Positions 38,245-46,898 of a stretch of DNA of 64,000 nucleotides are shown in pieces. The notes beneath the pieces were generated by a model. The model was not told the DNA's origin. It worked only from the letters and a program-made list of their open reading frames with translations, and did no database searches. Made by a program: the position numbers and the translations under genes. Numbering within the stretch: the stretch's first letter is position 1; each line of letters starts with the position of its first letter. Origin of the DNA: Thermus brockianus (lineage in GTDB: Bacteria > Deinococcota > Deinococci > Deinococcales > Thermaceae); contig NZ_JAKEDV010000010.1 of NCBI RefSeq assembly GCF_021462505.1, forward strand, positions 23,225-87,224, read 5' to 3'.

Positions 38245-39288
38245 ATGCGGGCCTTCAAGGCGCACCTCCGGGACCTTACCCCCTACCCCTACAAGAAGGA
38301 GGAGGCCCCGGTAAAGCTGGACCAAAACGAAAGCCCCTTTGACCTGCCCGAGGCCCTGAAGGAGGAGGCCCTTAAGCGGCTTAGGGGACTAGCGTGGAAC
38401 CGCTACCCGGAGATCCACGCCGAAACCCTGAGAAGGCGGCTCGCCGCCCTCTTGGACTGGCCGGAGGAGGGAATTGTCCTTGCGCCCGGGTCCAACCTCC
38501 TCATCCTGGCCCTGAGCCTAGCGGCGGAGGAGGTCTTGGACCTTTCCCCTTCCTTCCCCCATTACGCCCACGCCGCCCGGGTGGCGGGCACCCCCTACCG
38601 GGCGGTGCCCTTGGGGGAGGGTTTTTCCTTGCCCTTGGAGGAGCTTCTCGCCGCCTTTCGGGGCGGGGTCTTCTTCCTCCCCAACCCCCACGCCCCCACG
38701 GGGGCGCTTTTCCCCGGGGAGGCGGTGGCGGCTTTGGCGGAAAGGGCGAGGGCTGTGGGGGGGCTTCTCGTGGTGGACGAGGCCTACCGGGAGTTCGCCG
38801 GCACGGACTTTAGCCCCTTGGGAAGGGATAACCCCCACGTGGCTTTCCTCCGCACCTTCTCCAAGGCCTTCTCCTTGGGGGGGGTCCGGGCGGGGTACCT
38901 CCTGGCCCACCCCCGGGTGGCGGGGGTGGTGCGGGAGATCCTGCCTCCCTTCGTCCTCCCCGCCCACACCGGGGCGGTCCTGGAAGTGGTCTTGGAGAAC
39001 CCGGGCTACGTGGGGGAGGTGGTGGCGGAGGTGGTGCGGGAAAGGGAGCGGGTCCACGCTGCCCTAAAGGCCCACCCCACCTGGCACCCCTACCCGAGCC
39101 ACGCCAACTTCCTCCTGGTGCGGACCCCGGACGCCGAGGCGGCCTTCCGCCACCTCCTCGCCCAAGGGGTTTTGGTGCGGCGGCAGGACCATTATCCGGG
39201 CCTGGCGGGGTGCATCCGGGTCACCGTGGGGCGGAAGGAGGAGATGGACGCCTTCTTGCGGGCGGCCTTTGGAGGGGTGTATGCGTGA
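38245..39288 (+). CDS. hisC: Histidinol-phosphate aminotransferase HisC
   Basis: HisC transfers an amino group from glutamate to imidazole-acetol phosphate in histidine synthesis. The 347-residue PLP enzyme has VKLDQNESPFDLP near the N-terminus, the PNPHAPTG motif, DEAYREF with the PLP-contacting Asp, and the PLP lysine in RTFSKAFSLGGVRAGY. ATG 38245 is chosen for its TATACT box and because MRAFKAHLRDLTPYPYKKEE fits the family start. It overlaps hisB by 8 bases. Confidence 0.95.
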   Translation: MRAFKAHLRDLTPYPYKKEEAPVKLDQNESPFDLPEALKEEALKRLRGLAWNRYPEIHAETLRRRLAALLDWPEEGIVLAPGSNLLILALSLAAEEVLDLSPSFPHYAHAARVAGTPYRAVPLGEGFSLPLEELLAAFRGGVFFLPNPHAPTGALFPGEAVAALAERARAVGGLLVVDEAYREFAGTDFSPLGRDNPHVAFLRTFSKAFSLGGVRAGYLLAHPRVAGVVREILPPFVLPAHTGAVLEVVLENPGYVGEVVAEVVRERERVHAALKAHPTWHPYPSHANFLLVRTPDAEAAFRHLLAQGVLVRRQDHYPGLAGCIRVTVGRKEEMDAFLRAAFGGVYA

Positions 39289-39865
39289 GGCCTTGGTGGA
39301 GAGGGCCACGGCGGAAACCTGGGTCCGCCTCCGCTTGGGCCTGGATGGCCCCGTGGGGGGCAAGGTGGCCACGGGGCTCCCTTTTCTGGACCACATGCTC
39401 CTCCAGCTCCAGCGGCATGGGCGCTTCCTCCTGGAGGTGGAGGCCAAGGGGGACCTCGAGGTGGACGTGCACCACCTGGTGGAGGACGTGGGCATCACCC
39501 TGGGCATGGCCCTGAAGGAGGCCTTGGGGGAGGGGAGGGGTATAGAGCGCTACGGGGAGGCCTTCGCCCCCATGGACGAAACCCTGGTCCTCTGCGTGGT
39601 GGACCTTTCGGGCCGCCCCCACCTGGCGTACCGGCCCGAGGCGTGGCCCGTGGTGGGGGAGGCGGGCGGGGTGAACCCCTACCACCTGCGGGAGTTTCTG
39701 CGGGGGCTTGTGAACCACGGGCGGCTCACCCTCCACCTGAGGCTTTTGGCGGGGCGGGAAGCCCACCACGTGCTGGAGGCGAGCTTTAAGGCCTTGGCCC
39801 GGGCCCTTCACAAGGCCACCCGCCTCACGGGGGAGGGGCTTCCCAGCACCAAGGGGGTGCTTTAG
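39281..39865 (+). CDS. hisB: Imidazoleglycerol-phosphate dehydratase HisB
   Basis: HisB dehydrates imidazole glycerol phosphate. This is the monofunctional 194-residue form, without a phosphatase domain. Metal-binding histidines are in GLPFLDHMLLQLQRHG, VDVHHLVEDVG and NHGRLTLHL plus AHHVLEASFKALARAL. GGAGG precedes ATG 39281 at good spacing, inside the hisC 3' end. The hisH GTG overlaps its stop by one base. Confidence 0.97.
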   Translation: MREALVERATAETWVRLRLGLDGPVGGKVATGLPFLDHMLLQLQRHGRFLLEVEAKGDLEVDVHHLVEDVGITLGMALKEALGEGRGIERYGEAFAPMDETLVLCVVDLSGRPHLAYRPEAWPVVGEAGGVNPYHLREFLRGLVNHGRLTLHLRLLAGREAHHVLEASFKALARALHKATRLTGEGLPSTKGVL

Positions 39866-40461
39866 TGCGGGCCCTCCTCATGGACTACGGCTCGGGGAAC
39901 CTCCGGAGCGCCGCCAAGGCCCTCGAGGCCTCGGGCTTCGCCGTGGCGGTCTCCGCTGACCCCAAAGCCCTTCCGGAGGCGGACCTTCTGGTCCTCCCGG
40001 GCCAAGGCCACTTCGGCCAGGTGATGGAGGCCTTTGCCCGAAGCGGCTTCCTGGAAAGGGTCCTGGCCCACCTGGAAAAGGGGCTTCCTTTCCTGGGCAT
40101 CTGCGTGGGGATGCAGGTCCTCTACGAGGGGAGCGAGGAGGCCCCCGGGGTGAAGGGGCTTGGGCGGGTGCCGGGGCTCGTGCGCCGCTTTCCCCGGGGA
40201 CGGATTCCCCAGATGGGCTGGAACGCCCTGGAGTTCCGAGGGTTTTTTGCCAGCCTCACGGGCCGCCACTTCTACTTCGCCAACTCCTACTATGGCCCCC
40301 TCACCCCGTACGCCCTCGGGGTGGGGGAGTACGAGGGGACCCCCTTCACCGCCCTTTTGGCCCAGGACAACCTCCTCGCCCCCCAGTTCCACCCGGAGAA
40401 GAGCGGCCGGGCGGGCCTGGCCTTTTTGGCGCTAGCCCGCCGCTACTTTGAGGTCCTCTAG
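39865..40461 (+). CDS. hisH: Imidazole glycerol phosphate synthase glutaminase subunit HisH
   Basis: HisH hydrolyses glutamine and passes ammonia to HisF, which is not in this window. The 198-residue class I glutaminase has the nucleophilic Cys in LGICVGMQVL, the oxyanion strand, and the His-Pro-Glu triad in FHPEKSG. The GTG start overlaps the hisB stop by a single base (TAGTG). The last 30 bases overlap the 3' end of the convergent PfkB gene. Confidence 0.96.
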   Translation: MRALLMDYGSGNLRSAAKALEASGFAVAVSADPKALPEADLLVLPGQGHFGQVMEAFARSGFLERVLAHLEKGLPFLGICVGMQVLYEGSEEAPGVKGLGRVPGLVRRFPRGRIPQMGWNALEFRGFFASLTGRHFYFANSYYGPLTPYALGVGEYEGTPFTALLAQDNLLAPQFHPEKSGRAGLAFLALARRYFEVL

Positions 40462-41352
40462 GGTGATGAGGCGGCCCTGGGCCCCAAGCCCCGTGGCCGC
40501 CAAGGCCCCCGCCAGGTTGGCGAGCCTTCCCGCCTCCACCGGGCTTCTCCCTTCCAGGATGGCGTGGGCGAAGGCGGCGGTGTAGGCGTCCCCGGCCCCC
40601 GTGGAGTCCACGATGTCCTCAATGGGGAAGGGCTCTAGAAGCTCTTCCCCTTCCGGGGTCACCACGATGGAGCCCATGGCCCCCACCTTGATGGCCAGGT
40701 GGGAAAACCCCTCGGCCCGGAGCCGGGCCACCCCTTCGGAGAGGGAGGAGGCGCCGGTGAGGGCGAGGAGTTCGGTCTGGTTCATAAGGAGCCAGGCCAC
40801 GCCCCGCAGGTACTTCAGAAGCTCCGCCCCCGCCGCCCGCACCGCCCCCGTGCCCAGGTCGGCGAAGACGGGAAGCTCCCGCTTCCTCGCCGCCTCGAGG
40901 ACCTCCACGGCGTAGCTCCGGGTGGGCCCCCCCACCAGGGCGTAGGCGGAGAGGACCACGGCGTCCACGGCGTCCAGGTAGCGGGGTTTGAAGAGGGCGG
41001 GATCCAGGTAGCGGCTCGCCCCTTCCGCGCTCACCATGGCCCGCTCCCCGCCGGGCACCACCAGGATGAGGACGGAGCTCGTGGTGTGGTTGGGGTCTTC
41101 CTGAAGGTACTTCAGGTCCACCCCCACCTCCCGCACCCGGCTAAGGGCGAGCTCGGCGAAGGGGTCCTGGCCCACCCGCCCGGCCAGCAGGACCCGGTGG
41201 CCGAGGCTCGCCAGCTGGGCCGCCAGGGTGCCCCCTGCACCCCCCGGCTTCATCAGGGCCCGCCTCGAGGGCACCTCTTCCCCAGGTTCCGGTATGCGCT
41301 CCACGAAAAAGAGCAGGTCCACGGAAACATCCCCCAGCACGAAAAACCGCAT
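40432..41352 (-). CDS. PfkB-family carbohydrate or nucleoside kinase
   Basis: This 306-residue ribokinase-like protein has the N-terminal substrate region GDVSVDLLFFVERIPEPGEE, GGAGGTLAAQLASLG, and the C-terminal PfkB signature DSTGAGDAYTAAFAHA with the catalytic Asp. Substrate specificity cannot be set: ribose, sugar acids and nucleosides are all possible. ATG 41352 has a strong AAGGAGG ribosome binding site, and TATAGT (41388-41393) lies upstream, so unlike many neighbours it has a normal leader. It overlaps hisH by 30 bases tail to tail. Confidence 0.9.
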   Translation of the reverse strand: MRFFVLGDVSVDLLFFVERIPEPGEEVPSRRALMKPGGAGGTLAAQLASLGHRVLLAGRVGQDPFAELALSRVREVGVDLKYLQEDPNHTTSSVLILVVPGGERAMVSAEGASRYLDPALFKPRYLDAVDAVVLSAYALVGGPTRSYAVEVLEAARKRELPVFADLGTGAVRAAGAELLKYLRGVAWLLMNQTELLALTGASSLSEGVARLRAEGFSHLAIKVGAMGSIVVTPEGEELLEPFPIEDIVDSTGAGDAYTAAFAHAILEGRSPVEAGRLANLAGALAATGLGAQGRLITLEDLKVAAG

Positions 41353-41387
41353 CTCGCCTCCTTCCGCAAGGCACAGGGTTTGCCCTC

Positions 41388-41426
41388 ACTATACCGCAAG
41401 GGCCCCGTTGCTTTGGGGGAAGTATA
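41388..41426 (-). promoter_or_regulatory. Two candidate -10 boxes of the PfkB gene
   Basis: On the minus strand TATACT (41426-41421) and TATAGT (41393-41388) lie in the 104-base gap before the PfkB gene. Either would give a leader containing the AAGGAGG site. No clear -35 box is seen. Confidence 0.45.
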
Positions 41427-41456
41427 CCCCTGGGGTTATGAGAAGAGATTAACGAG

Positions 41457-42587
41457 CTAGAAGCGGCGGTCCACCACGAGGCCCCCTTCCAGCTCGCTTA
41501 CGAGTTCCACCTCGTCCAGCCTGAGCCCCGTGGCCTTCTGGATGGCCTCGTAAAGCCCAGGAGGCACCTTGTCCGCCTTCAGGCGGAGCACCAGCTTGTC
41601 CGTGCCCTCCAGCTTCCTTTCCACCACCACCTGGAAGCCCTTGGGGTCCAGGCCGAAGCCCGCTAGGAGGGGGGCGAGCTCCGTGGGGTAGAGCTTTACC
41701 CCCTTCACCTTCACCATCTGGTCCGTGCGGCCGAAGACCCCACGGGGGAGGACGGTAAGCCCTTCCCGGCGCTCGGCCATGGCCAGGTCCCCGGTGCGGA
41801 AGCGCACCATGGGCATGAGGGTGCGGCTTAGGGCGGTGACCACGAGCTCCCCCTTTTCCCCGGGCGCCACGGGCCTTAGGGTTTCCGGGTCTAGCACCTC
41901 CAGGACGGCCATCTCGGGGATCTCCCAAAGCCCGTCCTTGGCCAGGTTCTCCCCGGCCACGATGCCGAGCTCGCTGGTGCCGTAGGCGTCCAGGGCCACC
42001 CCACCCAGGAGGGCTTCCACCTTTTCCCGGAAGCCGGGCACCGAGGTGAAGGGCTCCCCGCCCGCCAGAAGGAGGCCAAACCGCCCCCCCGCCTGGGCCA
42101 CCTTAAGGGCGAAGGAAGGGTTGGTAACCAGCACGTCAAACTGGGGGCTCAGCTCGGCGATGCGCCCCGCCTCCCCGGGCCCGTGGGGGAAGACCAGGTT
42201 CCCCGCCAGGACCAAGGCCTCGTGGAAGAGCCACCCCCCGGCGAAGACGTGGTAGCTGAAGGCCACGAGGACCCGCTTTCCCACAAGGCCCAGCCGCCGG
42301 TAGTGGCGGGCCAAGGCCTCCGCCTGGTAGCGGAGGTCCTCCTCGGAGAGGTACTCCGGCATCCAGCCCATGAGGGGGCTTGGGGTGAGGTGCATGAGCC
42401 TCGCTCCTTCCGGGGGGGTGGGGTGTTCCTTGAGGTAGGCCACCCACTCCTCCCGGGTGGTGAGGGGCAGGGCGGAGAGGGTCTCGGGGGACACCTCCTC
42501 CGGGTCCACGTCCTTGAGCTTTTCCCGGTAGACGGGGTGGGCCTTGGCCGCGCGGATAACCTCCCTTAGGCGCTGGGTCCGGTCCAT
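41457..42587 (-). CDS. PaaK-like adenylate-forming CoA ligase
   Basis: This 376-residue protein resembles phenylacetate-CoA ligases but is shorter than the usual 430. Family features: N-terminal HPVYREKL, LPLTTREEW, the motif DAYGTSELG, FRTGDLAM and GRTDQMVKVKGVKLYP followed by the C-terminal small domain. The usual Ser/Thr/Gly-rich ATP loop is shortened (LTPSPLMGWMPEY), so activity or substrate may differ. It has AAGGAGG at 42594-42600 and a perfect TATAAT upstream, inside the purK 3' end, and overlaps purK by 22 bases. Confidence 0.8.
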   Translation of the reverse strand: MDRTQRLREVIRAAKAHPVYREKLKDVDPEEVSPETLSALPLTTREEWVAYLKEHPTPPEGARLMHLTPSPLMGWMPEYLSEEDLRYQAEALARHYRRLGLVGKRVLVAFSYHVFAGGWLFHEALVLAGNLVFPHGPGEAGRIAELSPQFDVLVTNPSFALKVAQAGGRFGLLLAGGEPFTSVPGFREKVEALLGGVALDAYGTSELGIVAGENLAKDGLWEIPEMAVLEVLDPETLRPVAPGEKGELVVTALSRTLMPMVRFRTGDLAMAERREGLTVLPRGVFGRTDQMVKVKGVKLYPTELAPLLAGFGLDPKGFQVVVERKLEGTDKLVLRLKADKVPPGLYEAIQKATGLRLDEVELVSELEGGLVVDRRF

Positions 42588-43708
42588 ACCTGGCCTCCTT
42601 TGCCCCCGATTATACCGGGGCTTCCCGCCAGGGCGAGGAGCCGGGGCAGGTCCCCTTGGAGCGCCTCCCAGGTGTCCCGCCTCAGGGTGATGTGGCCCAC
42701 CTTGCGCCCGGGGCGCACCCCCTTGCCGTACCAGTGGAGGTGGGCGCCCTCCAGGGCCAGGGCCTGGGCGAAGTCCGGCTTGAGGCCGATGAGGTTCGCC
42801 ATGGCGCTAAATCCCCTAGGGGCGGTGCTCCCCAAGGGGAGGCCCAGGATGGCCCTCAGGTGGTTTTCAAACTGGCTCGTCTCCGCCCCCTCCAGGGTCC
42901 AGTGGCCGGAGTTGTGGACCCGGGGAGCCATCTCGTTGAAGAGGAGTTCCTCCCCCACCTGGAAAAGCTCCAGGGCCAGGACGCCCACGTAGTCCAGGGC
43001 CAGGAGGGCTTCCCTGGCGTAGGCCTCCGCCTTCCTCTGCAGGGCTTCCGTAAGCCCGGGGGCGGGGGCGAGGGAGAGGCGGAGGATCCCCCCTTGGTGG
43101 TGGTTTTCCACCAGGGGATAGAAGGCCAGGGCCCCGTCCCGCCCCCGCACGGCGAGGAGGGAAACCTCCCGGTCAAAGGGGACGAAGCCCTCGAGGATGA
43201 GGCCCTGGCCCCCGAGGGCCTTAAGGGCGCTCAGGGCCTCGCCTTCCGTCCGCACCAGGGCCTGCCCCTTGCCGTCGTAGCCCCCGCGGCGGGTCTTGAG
43301 GAGGGCGGGAAGGCCCACCGCTTCCAGGGCCGCCCTCAGGTCCCCTTCCCCGTCCACGGGGCGGAAAGGGGGGGTGGGGACCCCTAGGGCGGCCATGAAG
43401 GCCTTCTCGGCGAGCCGGTCCTGGGCCACCTCCAGGGCCTTGGGAGGGGGGAAGACGGGAAGGCTTTCGGCGAGGCGCTTGGCCGCCTCCACCGGGACGT
43501 TCTCAAACTCGTAGGTGACGAGGTCTAGGCCCTGGGCGAAGCGGGAGAGGGCCTCGAGGTCGGCGAACGCCCCCACGCAAAGCTCCCCCACCTGCCCGGC
43601 GCAGGCCTCGGGGGAAGGGTCCAGGAAGCGGAAGGAAAGCCCCAAGGGGTAGCCCGCCAGGGCCAGCATCCGCCCAAGCTGCCCCCCGCCCAGGATGCCC
43701 ACCCTCAC
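42566..43708 (-). CDS. purK: 5-(carboxyamino)imidazole ribonucleotide synthase PurK
   Basis: PurK uses ATP and bicarbonate to carboxylate AIR in purine synthesis. The 380-residue ATP-grasp protein starts with [16 protein letters not shown], has [19 protein letters not shown] (ATP-grasp lysines), [11 protein letters not shown] and [14 protein letters not shown]. Its start overlaps the purE stop by 4 bases, the usual purE-purK pairing. The 3' end overlaps the ligase start, and contains that gene's promoter. Confidence 0.96.
   Translation of the reverse strand: MRVGILGGGQLGRMLALAGYPLGLSFRFLDPSPEACAGQVGELCVGAFADLEALSRFAQGLDLVTYEFENVPVEAAKRLAESLPVFPPPKALEVAQDRLAEKAFMAALGVPTPPFRPVDGEGDLRAALEAVGLPALLKTRRGGYDGKGQALVRTEGEALSALKALGGQGLILEGFVPFDREVSLLAVRGRDGALAFYPLVENHHQGGILRLSLAPAPGLTEALQRKAEAYAREALLALDYVGVLALELFQVGEELLFNEMAPRVHNSGHWTLEGAETSQFENHLRAILGLPLGSTAPRGFSAMANLIGLKPDFAQALALEGAHLHWYGKGVRPGRKVGHITLRRDTWEALQGDLPRLLALAGSPGIIGGKGGQVWTGPSA
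42612..42617 (-). promoter_or_regulatory. Consensus -10 box of the PaaK-like gene
   Basis: TATAAT on the minus strand lies within the last codons of purK and would give a leader of about 17-20 bases with the AAGGAGG site. Confidence 0.6.
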
Positions 43709-44199
43709 GCTTCCTCCCGGGGGTCGGGGTGGGCCAGGACGGCCTCCGTCTGCGCCTTGCGGTAGGCCTTGAGGCGCTCCATCACCTCGGGGTGCTTGAG
43801 GCCGATAATGCTGGCGGCGAGGAGGGCGGCGTTCACCGCCCCTGCTTTCCCGATGGCCAGGGTGCCCACGGGGACGCCGGCGGGCATCTGCACGATGGAA
43901 AGGAGCGAGTCTAGCCCCTTGAGGGCCTGGCTTTCCACGGGGACCCCTAAGACGGGCAAAGGGGTGTGGGCGGCGGTCATGCCCGGGAGGTGGGCCGCCC
44001 CCCCCGCCCCGGCGATGATCACCTGGATGCCCCGTTCCTCGGCGCTTTTGGCGTAGGCGGCCATGAGGTCAGGGGTGCGGTGGGCGGAAACCACCCGCAC
44101 CTCGTAGGGGACGCCCAAGGCGTCCAGGGTTTCCGCGGCGTGGCGCAGGGTTTCCCAGTCCGAGCGGGAGCCCATGATGAGACCTACCAAAGGCGCCAT
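43705..44199 (-). CDS. purE: N5-CAIR mutase PurE
   Basis: PurE moves the carboxyl group made by PurK to form CAIR. The 164-residue protein has the family signatures [29 protein letters not shown], and [18 protein letters not shown], followed by [14 protein letters not shown] (44208-44213, minus strand) ends 8 bases before ATG 44199. Confidence 0.97.
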   Translation of the reverse strand: MAPLVGLIMGSRSDWETLRHAAETLDALGVPYEVRVVSAHRTPDLMAAYAKSAEERGIQVIIAGAGGAAHLPGMTAAHTPLPVLGVPVESQALKGLDSLLSIVQMPAGVPVGTLAIGKAGAVNAALLAASIIGLKHPEVMERLKAYRKAQTEAVLAHPDPREEA

Positions 44200-44207
44200 C
44201 GTACCGG

Positions 44208-44213
44208 ATTGTA
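44208..44213 (-). promoter_or_regulatory. -10 box of purE-purK
   Basis: TACAAT on the minus strand ends 8 bases before the purE ATG in the 47-base gap that it shares with sbtA. Confidence 0.55.
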
Positions 44214-44246
44214 AAAGCCCTTCTTCCCGCAGTAAAGCTTGGAGGT

Positions 44247-45203
44247 ATGGACGCCCTAGAGATCCTGCGGCTCAACCTCCTCTCCCCCATGGTCCTGGCC
44301 TTCTTCCTGGGGGTGGCGGCGAGGCTTTTGAAAAGCGACCTGGCCTTCCCCGAGGCCCTGTACACGGCGCTATCCATCTACCTCCTCTTCGCCATCGGCT
44401 TTAAGGGCGGGGTGGAGCTTTCCAAGACGCCTTTCCTGGTCGTCCTTCTTCCCGCCTTGGCCACCCTCCTCCTCGGGCTTTTGCGGCCCCTCACGGGCTA
44501 TTTCCTGGCCCGGAGGGCCCTCAGGGTAAGCCGGGTGGACGCCTCCGCCTTGGCCGCCCACTACGGCTCGGTTTCCGCCGTGACCTTCCTCGCCGCCCTC
44601 ACCTTCGCCCAGGCCCTGGGGGAAAGGCCCGAGGGGTTCTTGCCCACCCTGGTGGCCCTCCTGGAGGTGCCGGGGATCGTGGTGGCCCTCCTTTTGGGCA
44701 AGCGGGGAGGGGGGAACCTGCACGAGGCCCTGCGGGAGGTCCTCACGGGCAAGAGCGTGGTCCTCCTCCTTGGGGGGCTCGTGGTGGGGGCCCTCTCCGG
44801 GGAGAGGGGGATGGAGCGGGTCAAGCCCTTCTTCGTGGACCCCTTCTACGGGGCCCTCACCCTCTTCCTCCTGGACATGGGGATGGTGGCGGCCTCGAGG
44901 CTTTCCGTCCTGAGGCAGGTGGGCTTCCGCCTGGTCCTCTACGGGACGCTCCTCCCCCTCCTCCACGGGGCCCTTGGGGTCTATTTGGGCCACCTGGTGG
45001 GGCTTTCCCCGGGAGGGGCCATGGTGCTTGGGGCCATGGCGGCCAGCAGCAGCTACATCGCCGCCCCGGCGGCGGTGCGCATCGCCTTGCCTGAGGCCAA
45101 CCCGAGCCTGTACCTGGGGGCGAGCCTGGCCGTCACCTTTCCCTTTAACCTGGTCTTGGGGATACCCATCTACCACGCCCTGGCCAAGGCGATAGGGGGG
45201 TGA
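44247..45203 (+). CDS. sbtA: SbtA-type sodium-dependent bicarbonate transporter
   Basis: This 318-residue membrane protein (about ten helices) belongs to the SbtA family, first known as a cyanobacterial sodium/bicarbonate symporter. Supporting segments are [17 protein letters not shown] near the N-terminus, [14 protein letters not shown] in the first half, and the inverted-repeat counterpart [20 protein letters not shown] in the second half, each with the Ser-rich substrate motif. A GGAGG site lies just before the ATG. The next gene, four bases on, is its PII-like regulator SbtB. Bicarbonate as substrate is inferred from family. Confidence 0.9.
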   Translation: MDALEILRLNLLSPMVLAFFLGVAARLLKSDLAFPEALYTALSIYLLFAIGFKGGVELSKTPFLVVLLPALATLLLGLLRPLTGYFLARRALRVSRVDASALAAHYGSVSAVTFLAALTFAQALGERPEGFLPTLVALLEVPGIVVALLLGKRGGGNLHEALREVLTGKSVVLLLGGLVVGALSGERGMERVKPFFVDPFYGALTLFLLDMGMVAASRLSVLRQVGFRLVLYGTLLPLLHGALGVYLGHLVGLSPGGAMVLGAMAASSSYIAAPAAVRIALPEANPSLYLGASLAVTFPFNLVLGIPIYHALAKAIGG

Positions 45204-45206
45204 GCC

Positions 45207-45509
45207 GTGAACCTGGTGCCCTTGAAGCTGGTGACCATCGTGGCGGAAAGCCTCTTGGAGAAGAAGCTGGTGGAGGAGATCAAGCGGCTTGGGGCCAAGG
45301 GCTACACCATCGTCCCCGCCCGGGGGGAGGGCTCCCGGGGGGTGCGGAGCGTGGACTGGGAGGGGCAGAACATCCGCCTGGAAACCATCGTTTCCGAGGA
45401 GGTGGCCCTGAAGATCTTGGAGCGCCTGCAGGAGGCGTACTTCCCCCACTACGCCGTGATCGCCTACGTGGAGAACGTCTTCGTGGTGCGGGGGGAGAAG
45501 TACGTCTAG
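45207..45509 (+). CDS. sbtB: SbtB-type PII-like signalling protein
   Basis: This 100-residue protein has the PII-like fold pattern and SbtB motifs: KLVTIVAESLLEKKLVEEI, the T-loop and nucleotide segment ARGEGSRGVRS, WEGQNIRLETIVS and YVENVFVVRGEKY. In cyanobacteria SbtB binds adenine nucleotides including cAMP and controls SbtA. The C-terminal redox extension with paired Cys found in some SbtB proteins is absent. The GTG start is 3 bases after sbtA. Its stop shares CTAG with dedA. Confidence 0.9.
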   Translation: MNLVPLKLVTIVAESLLEKKLVEEIKRLGAKGYTIVPARGEGSRGVRSVDWEGQNIRLETIVSEEVALKILERLQEAYFPHYAVIAYVENVFVVRGEKYV

Positions 45510-46021
45510 CGCCGCCGGAGGAGGGGGAGGAGGGCGAGGAGGAGAAGGAGGGGCCAAAGGAGCCAAGGGGAAACCCTTTGGCCGAGGAAGTAGGCGAAGA
45601 GGACGAGCCCCTGGGTCCAAAGGAGGCTTCCCAAGGCGGCAAGAACCAGGTAAAGGGCGAGGGGGAAGCCTAAGGCCCCGAGGAGGAGGGGGAGGGCTGT
45701 GCGCACCCCGGGGAGGAAGGGGGCGAGGAGGAGGGTCGTGGGGCCAAAGCGCATCAAGACCTTTTCGGCGCGGGCAAGAAGCGCCTCGGGTAGCCGCCTG
45801 CGCACCTCCTTGCCCAGGGCCCGGCCGATGGCGTAGCCCACCCCATGCCCCAGGAAGCTTCCCAGGAAGAGAAGGGGGAGAAGGGGGAAGAGGCTAAGCC
45901 GCCCCTCCCCCGCCAGAGCCCCCAAGGCCAGGAGCAGGGTGTCCCCCCCGGGGACGAAAAGGCCGAAAGGAAACCCCACTTCCAGGAAGAGGACGAAGGC
46001 GGGGGCGAGGTAGGCCCACAT
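45506..46021 (-). CDS. DedA-family membrane protein
   Basis: This 171-residue hydrophobic protein has the DedA/SNARE-associated features EVGFPFGLFVPGGDTLLLALG, LGHGVGYAIGRALGKE and the basic-proline motif FGPTTLLLAPFLPGVRTALP. DedA proteins are now thought to act as undecaprenyl-phosphate or phospholipid translocases. It is slightly shorter than typical (about 200). It begins one base after the TerC gene ends and probably shares its transcript and manganese riboswitch. Confidence 0.85.
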   Translation of the reverse strand: MWAYLAPAFVLFLEVGFPFGLFVPGGDTLLLALGALAGEGRLSLFPLLPLLFLGSFLGHGVGYAIGRALGKEVRRRLPEALLARAEKVLMRFGPTTLLLAPFLPGVRTALPLLLGALGFPLALYLVLAALGSLLWTQGLVLFAYFLGQRVSPWLLWPLLLLLALLPLLRRR

Positions 46022-46022
46022 C

Positions 46023-46718
46023 CTAGGCGGCTTGCTCCTTGGGCCTTCTCAGGGCCCAAAGGCTTCCCAGGAGGAGGACCCCCAGGATGAGGAGGCTAAA
46101 GGCCTCCTTGTCCAGGCCCAGGGCGAGCTCGGGCCGGTGGAGGACCTCCTTGGCGAGCTTGTCCCAGCCGCCCACAAGGAGCTTCACCCCGGCGAGGCCC
46201 ACCACCACGTAGGCCAGGTGCTTGAAGCGGGGGTAGCGGTCCAGGAGGGTGACCACCAGGCTTGCCAGCATCCTGAGGGCCAGGATGCCCAGGAAGACCC
46301 CGGTGTAGATGACCCAAAGCTTGTCGGAAAGGGCCACGGCCACCAGGACCGAGTCCACGGCGAAGGCCAGGTCCATGAGCTCCACCTGGGCCACCACCTT
46401 CCAGAACTGGGCGGCGCTCACCTCTAGAGGGGGCGGGGCGTGGGCCTCCTCCGGCTTCAGGAAGTGCCTGAGGGCGATAAAGAGGAGGTAGGCCGCCCCC
46501 AGGACCTGGACCCACCAGAGCTGGATGACGAGGGCGGCGAAGAGGAGGGCAAGGCCCCTAAGCACGTAGGCGCCCAGGATGCCGTAGAAGAGCGCCCTCC
46601 GCCTCAGGTGCACGGGAAGCTTCTGCACGATGACCCCGAGGATCAGGGCGTTGTCCGCGGAGAGGATCACCTCCAGGGCCACCAGGATGAGGATCACCGA
46701 AAGGACACCCGCTTCCAT
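46023..46718 (-). CDS. TerC-family membrane protein, probable manganese exporter
   Basis: This 231-residue protein has the TerC pattern of about seven membrane helices with acidic metal-binding motifs in the membrane: LEVILSADNALILGVIV and ELMDLAFAVDSVLVAVAL. TerC/YkoY/Alx proteins export manganese, partly to metallate secreted enzymes. The upstream yybP-ykoY riboswitch strongly supports a manganese role. The charged loop (KPEEAHAPPP) and last helix fit the family. Confidence 0.9.
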   Translation of the reverse strand: MEAGVLSVILILVALEVILSADNALILGVIVQKLPVHLRRRALFYGILGAYVLRGLALLFAALVIQLWWVQVLGAAYLLFIALRHFLKPEEAHAPPPLEVSAAQFWKVVAQVELMDLAFAVDSVLVAVALSDKLWVIYTGVFLGILALRMLASLVVTLLDRYPRFKHLAYVVVGLAGVKLLVGGWDKLAKEVLHRPELALGLDKEAFSLLILGVLLLGSLWALRRPKEQAA

Positions 46719-46737
46719 TCCCTACCTCCACAAAGAA

Positions 46738-46763
46738 AAGACCACCGCTTGAGCGGTGGTCTT
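46738..46763 (-). terminator. Riboswitch-controlled terminator before terC
   Basis: A perfect 11-bp stem (AAGACCACCGC with GCGGTGGTCTT, loop TCAA) followed on the minus strand by TTTTC lies just before the terC ribosome binding site. Its 5' arm contains the AGACC of the aptamer. Confidence 0.9.
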
Positions 46764-46853
46764 GCCCGGGCTTCCTGCCCCCGGCCCCCGGGGCCCAAGG
46801 CCCGTCCTGACGGGGTACCGGCTTGGGGCTACTCCCCAACCGGGGCCATTATA
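46758..46853 (-). promoter_or_regulatory. yybP-ykoY manganese riboswitch and promoter of terC
   Basis: On the minus strand a perfect TATAAT -10 (46853-46848) is followed by the aptamer. Loop L1 reads GGGGAGTAG (46837-46829) and the L3 element reads GCAAGACC (46765-46758), the two conserved loops that together bind Mn2+. GC-rich stems connect them. The AGACC is also the 5' arm of the terminator, so Mn2+ binding should prevent termination and turn terC on. Recognised from the known motif, not searched. Confidence 0.88.
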
Positions 46854-46885
46854 CAACCCCGGAAAAGGGGATAGGGTTTTCCGGG

Positions 46886-46891
46886 TATACT
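46886..46891 (+). promoter_or_regulatory. -10 box of the SufT-like gene
   Basis: TATACT ends 7 bases before ATG 46899. Confidence 0.65.
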
Positions 46892-46898
46892 GAAGGGC

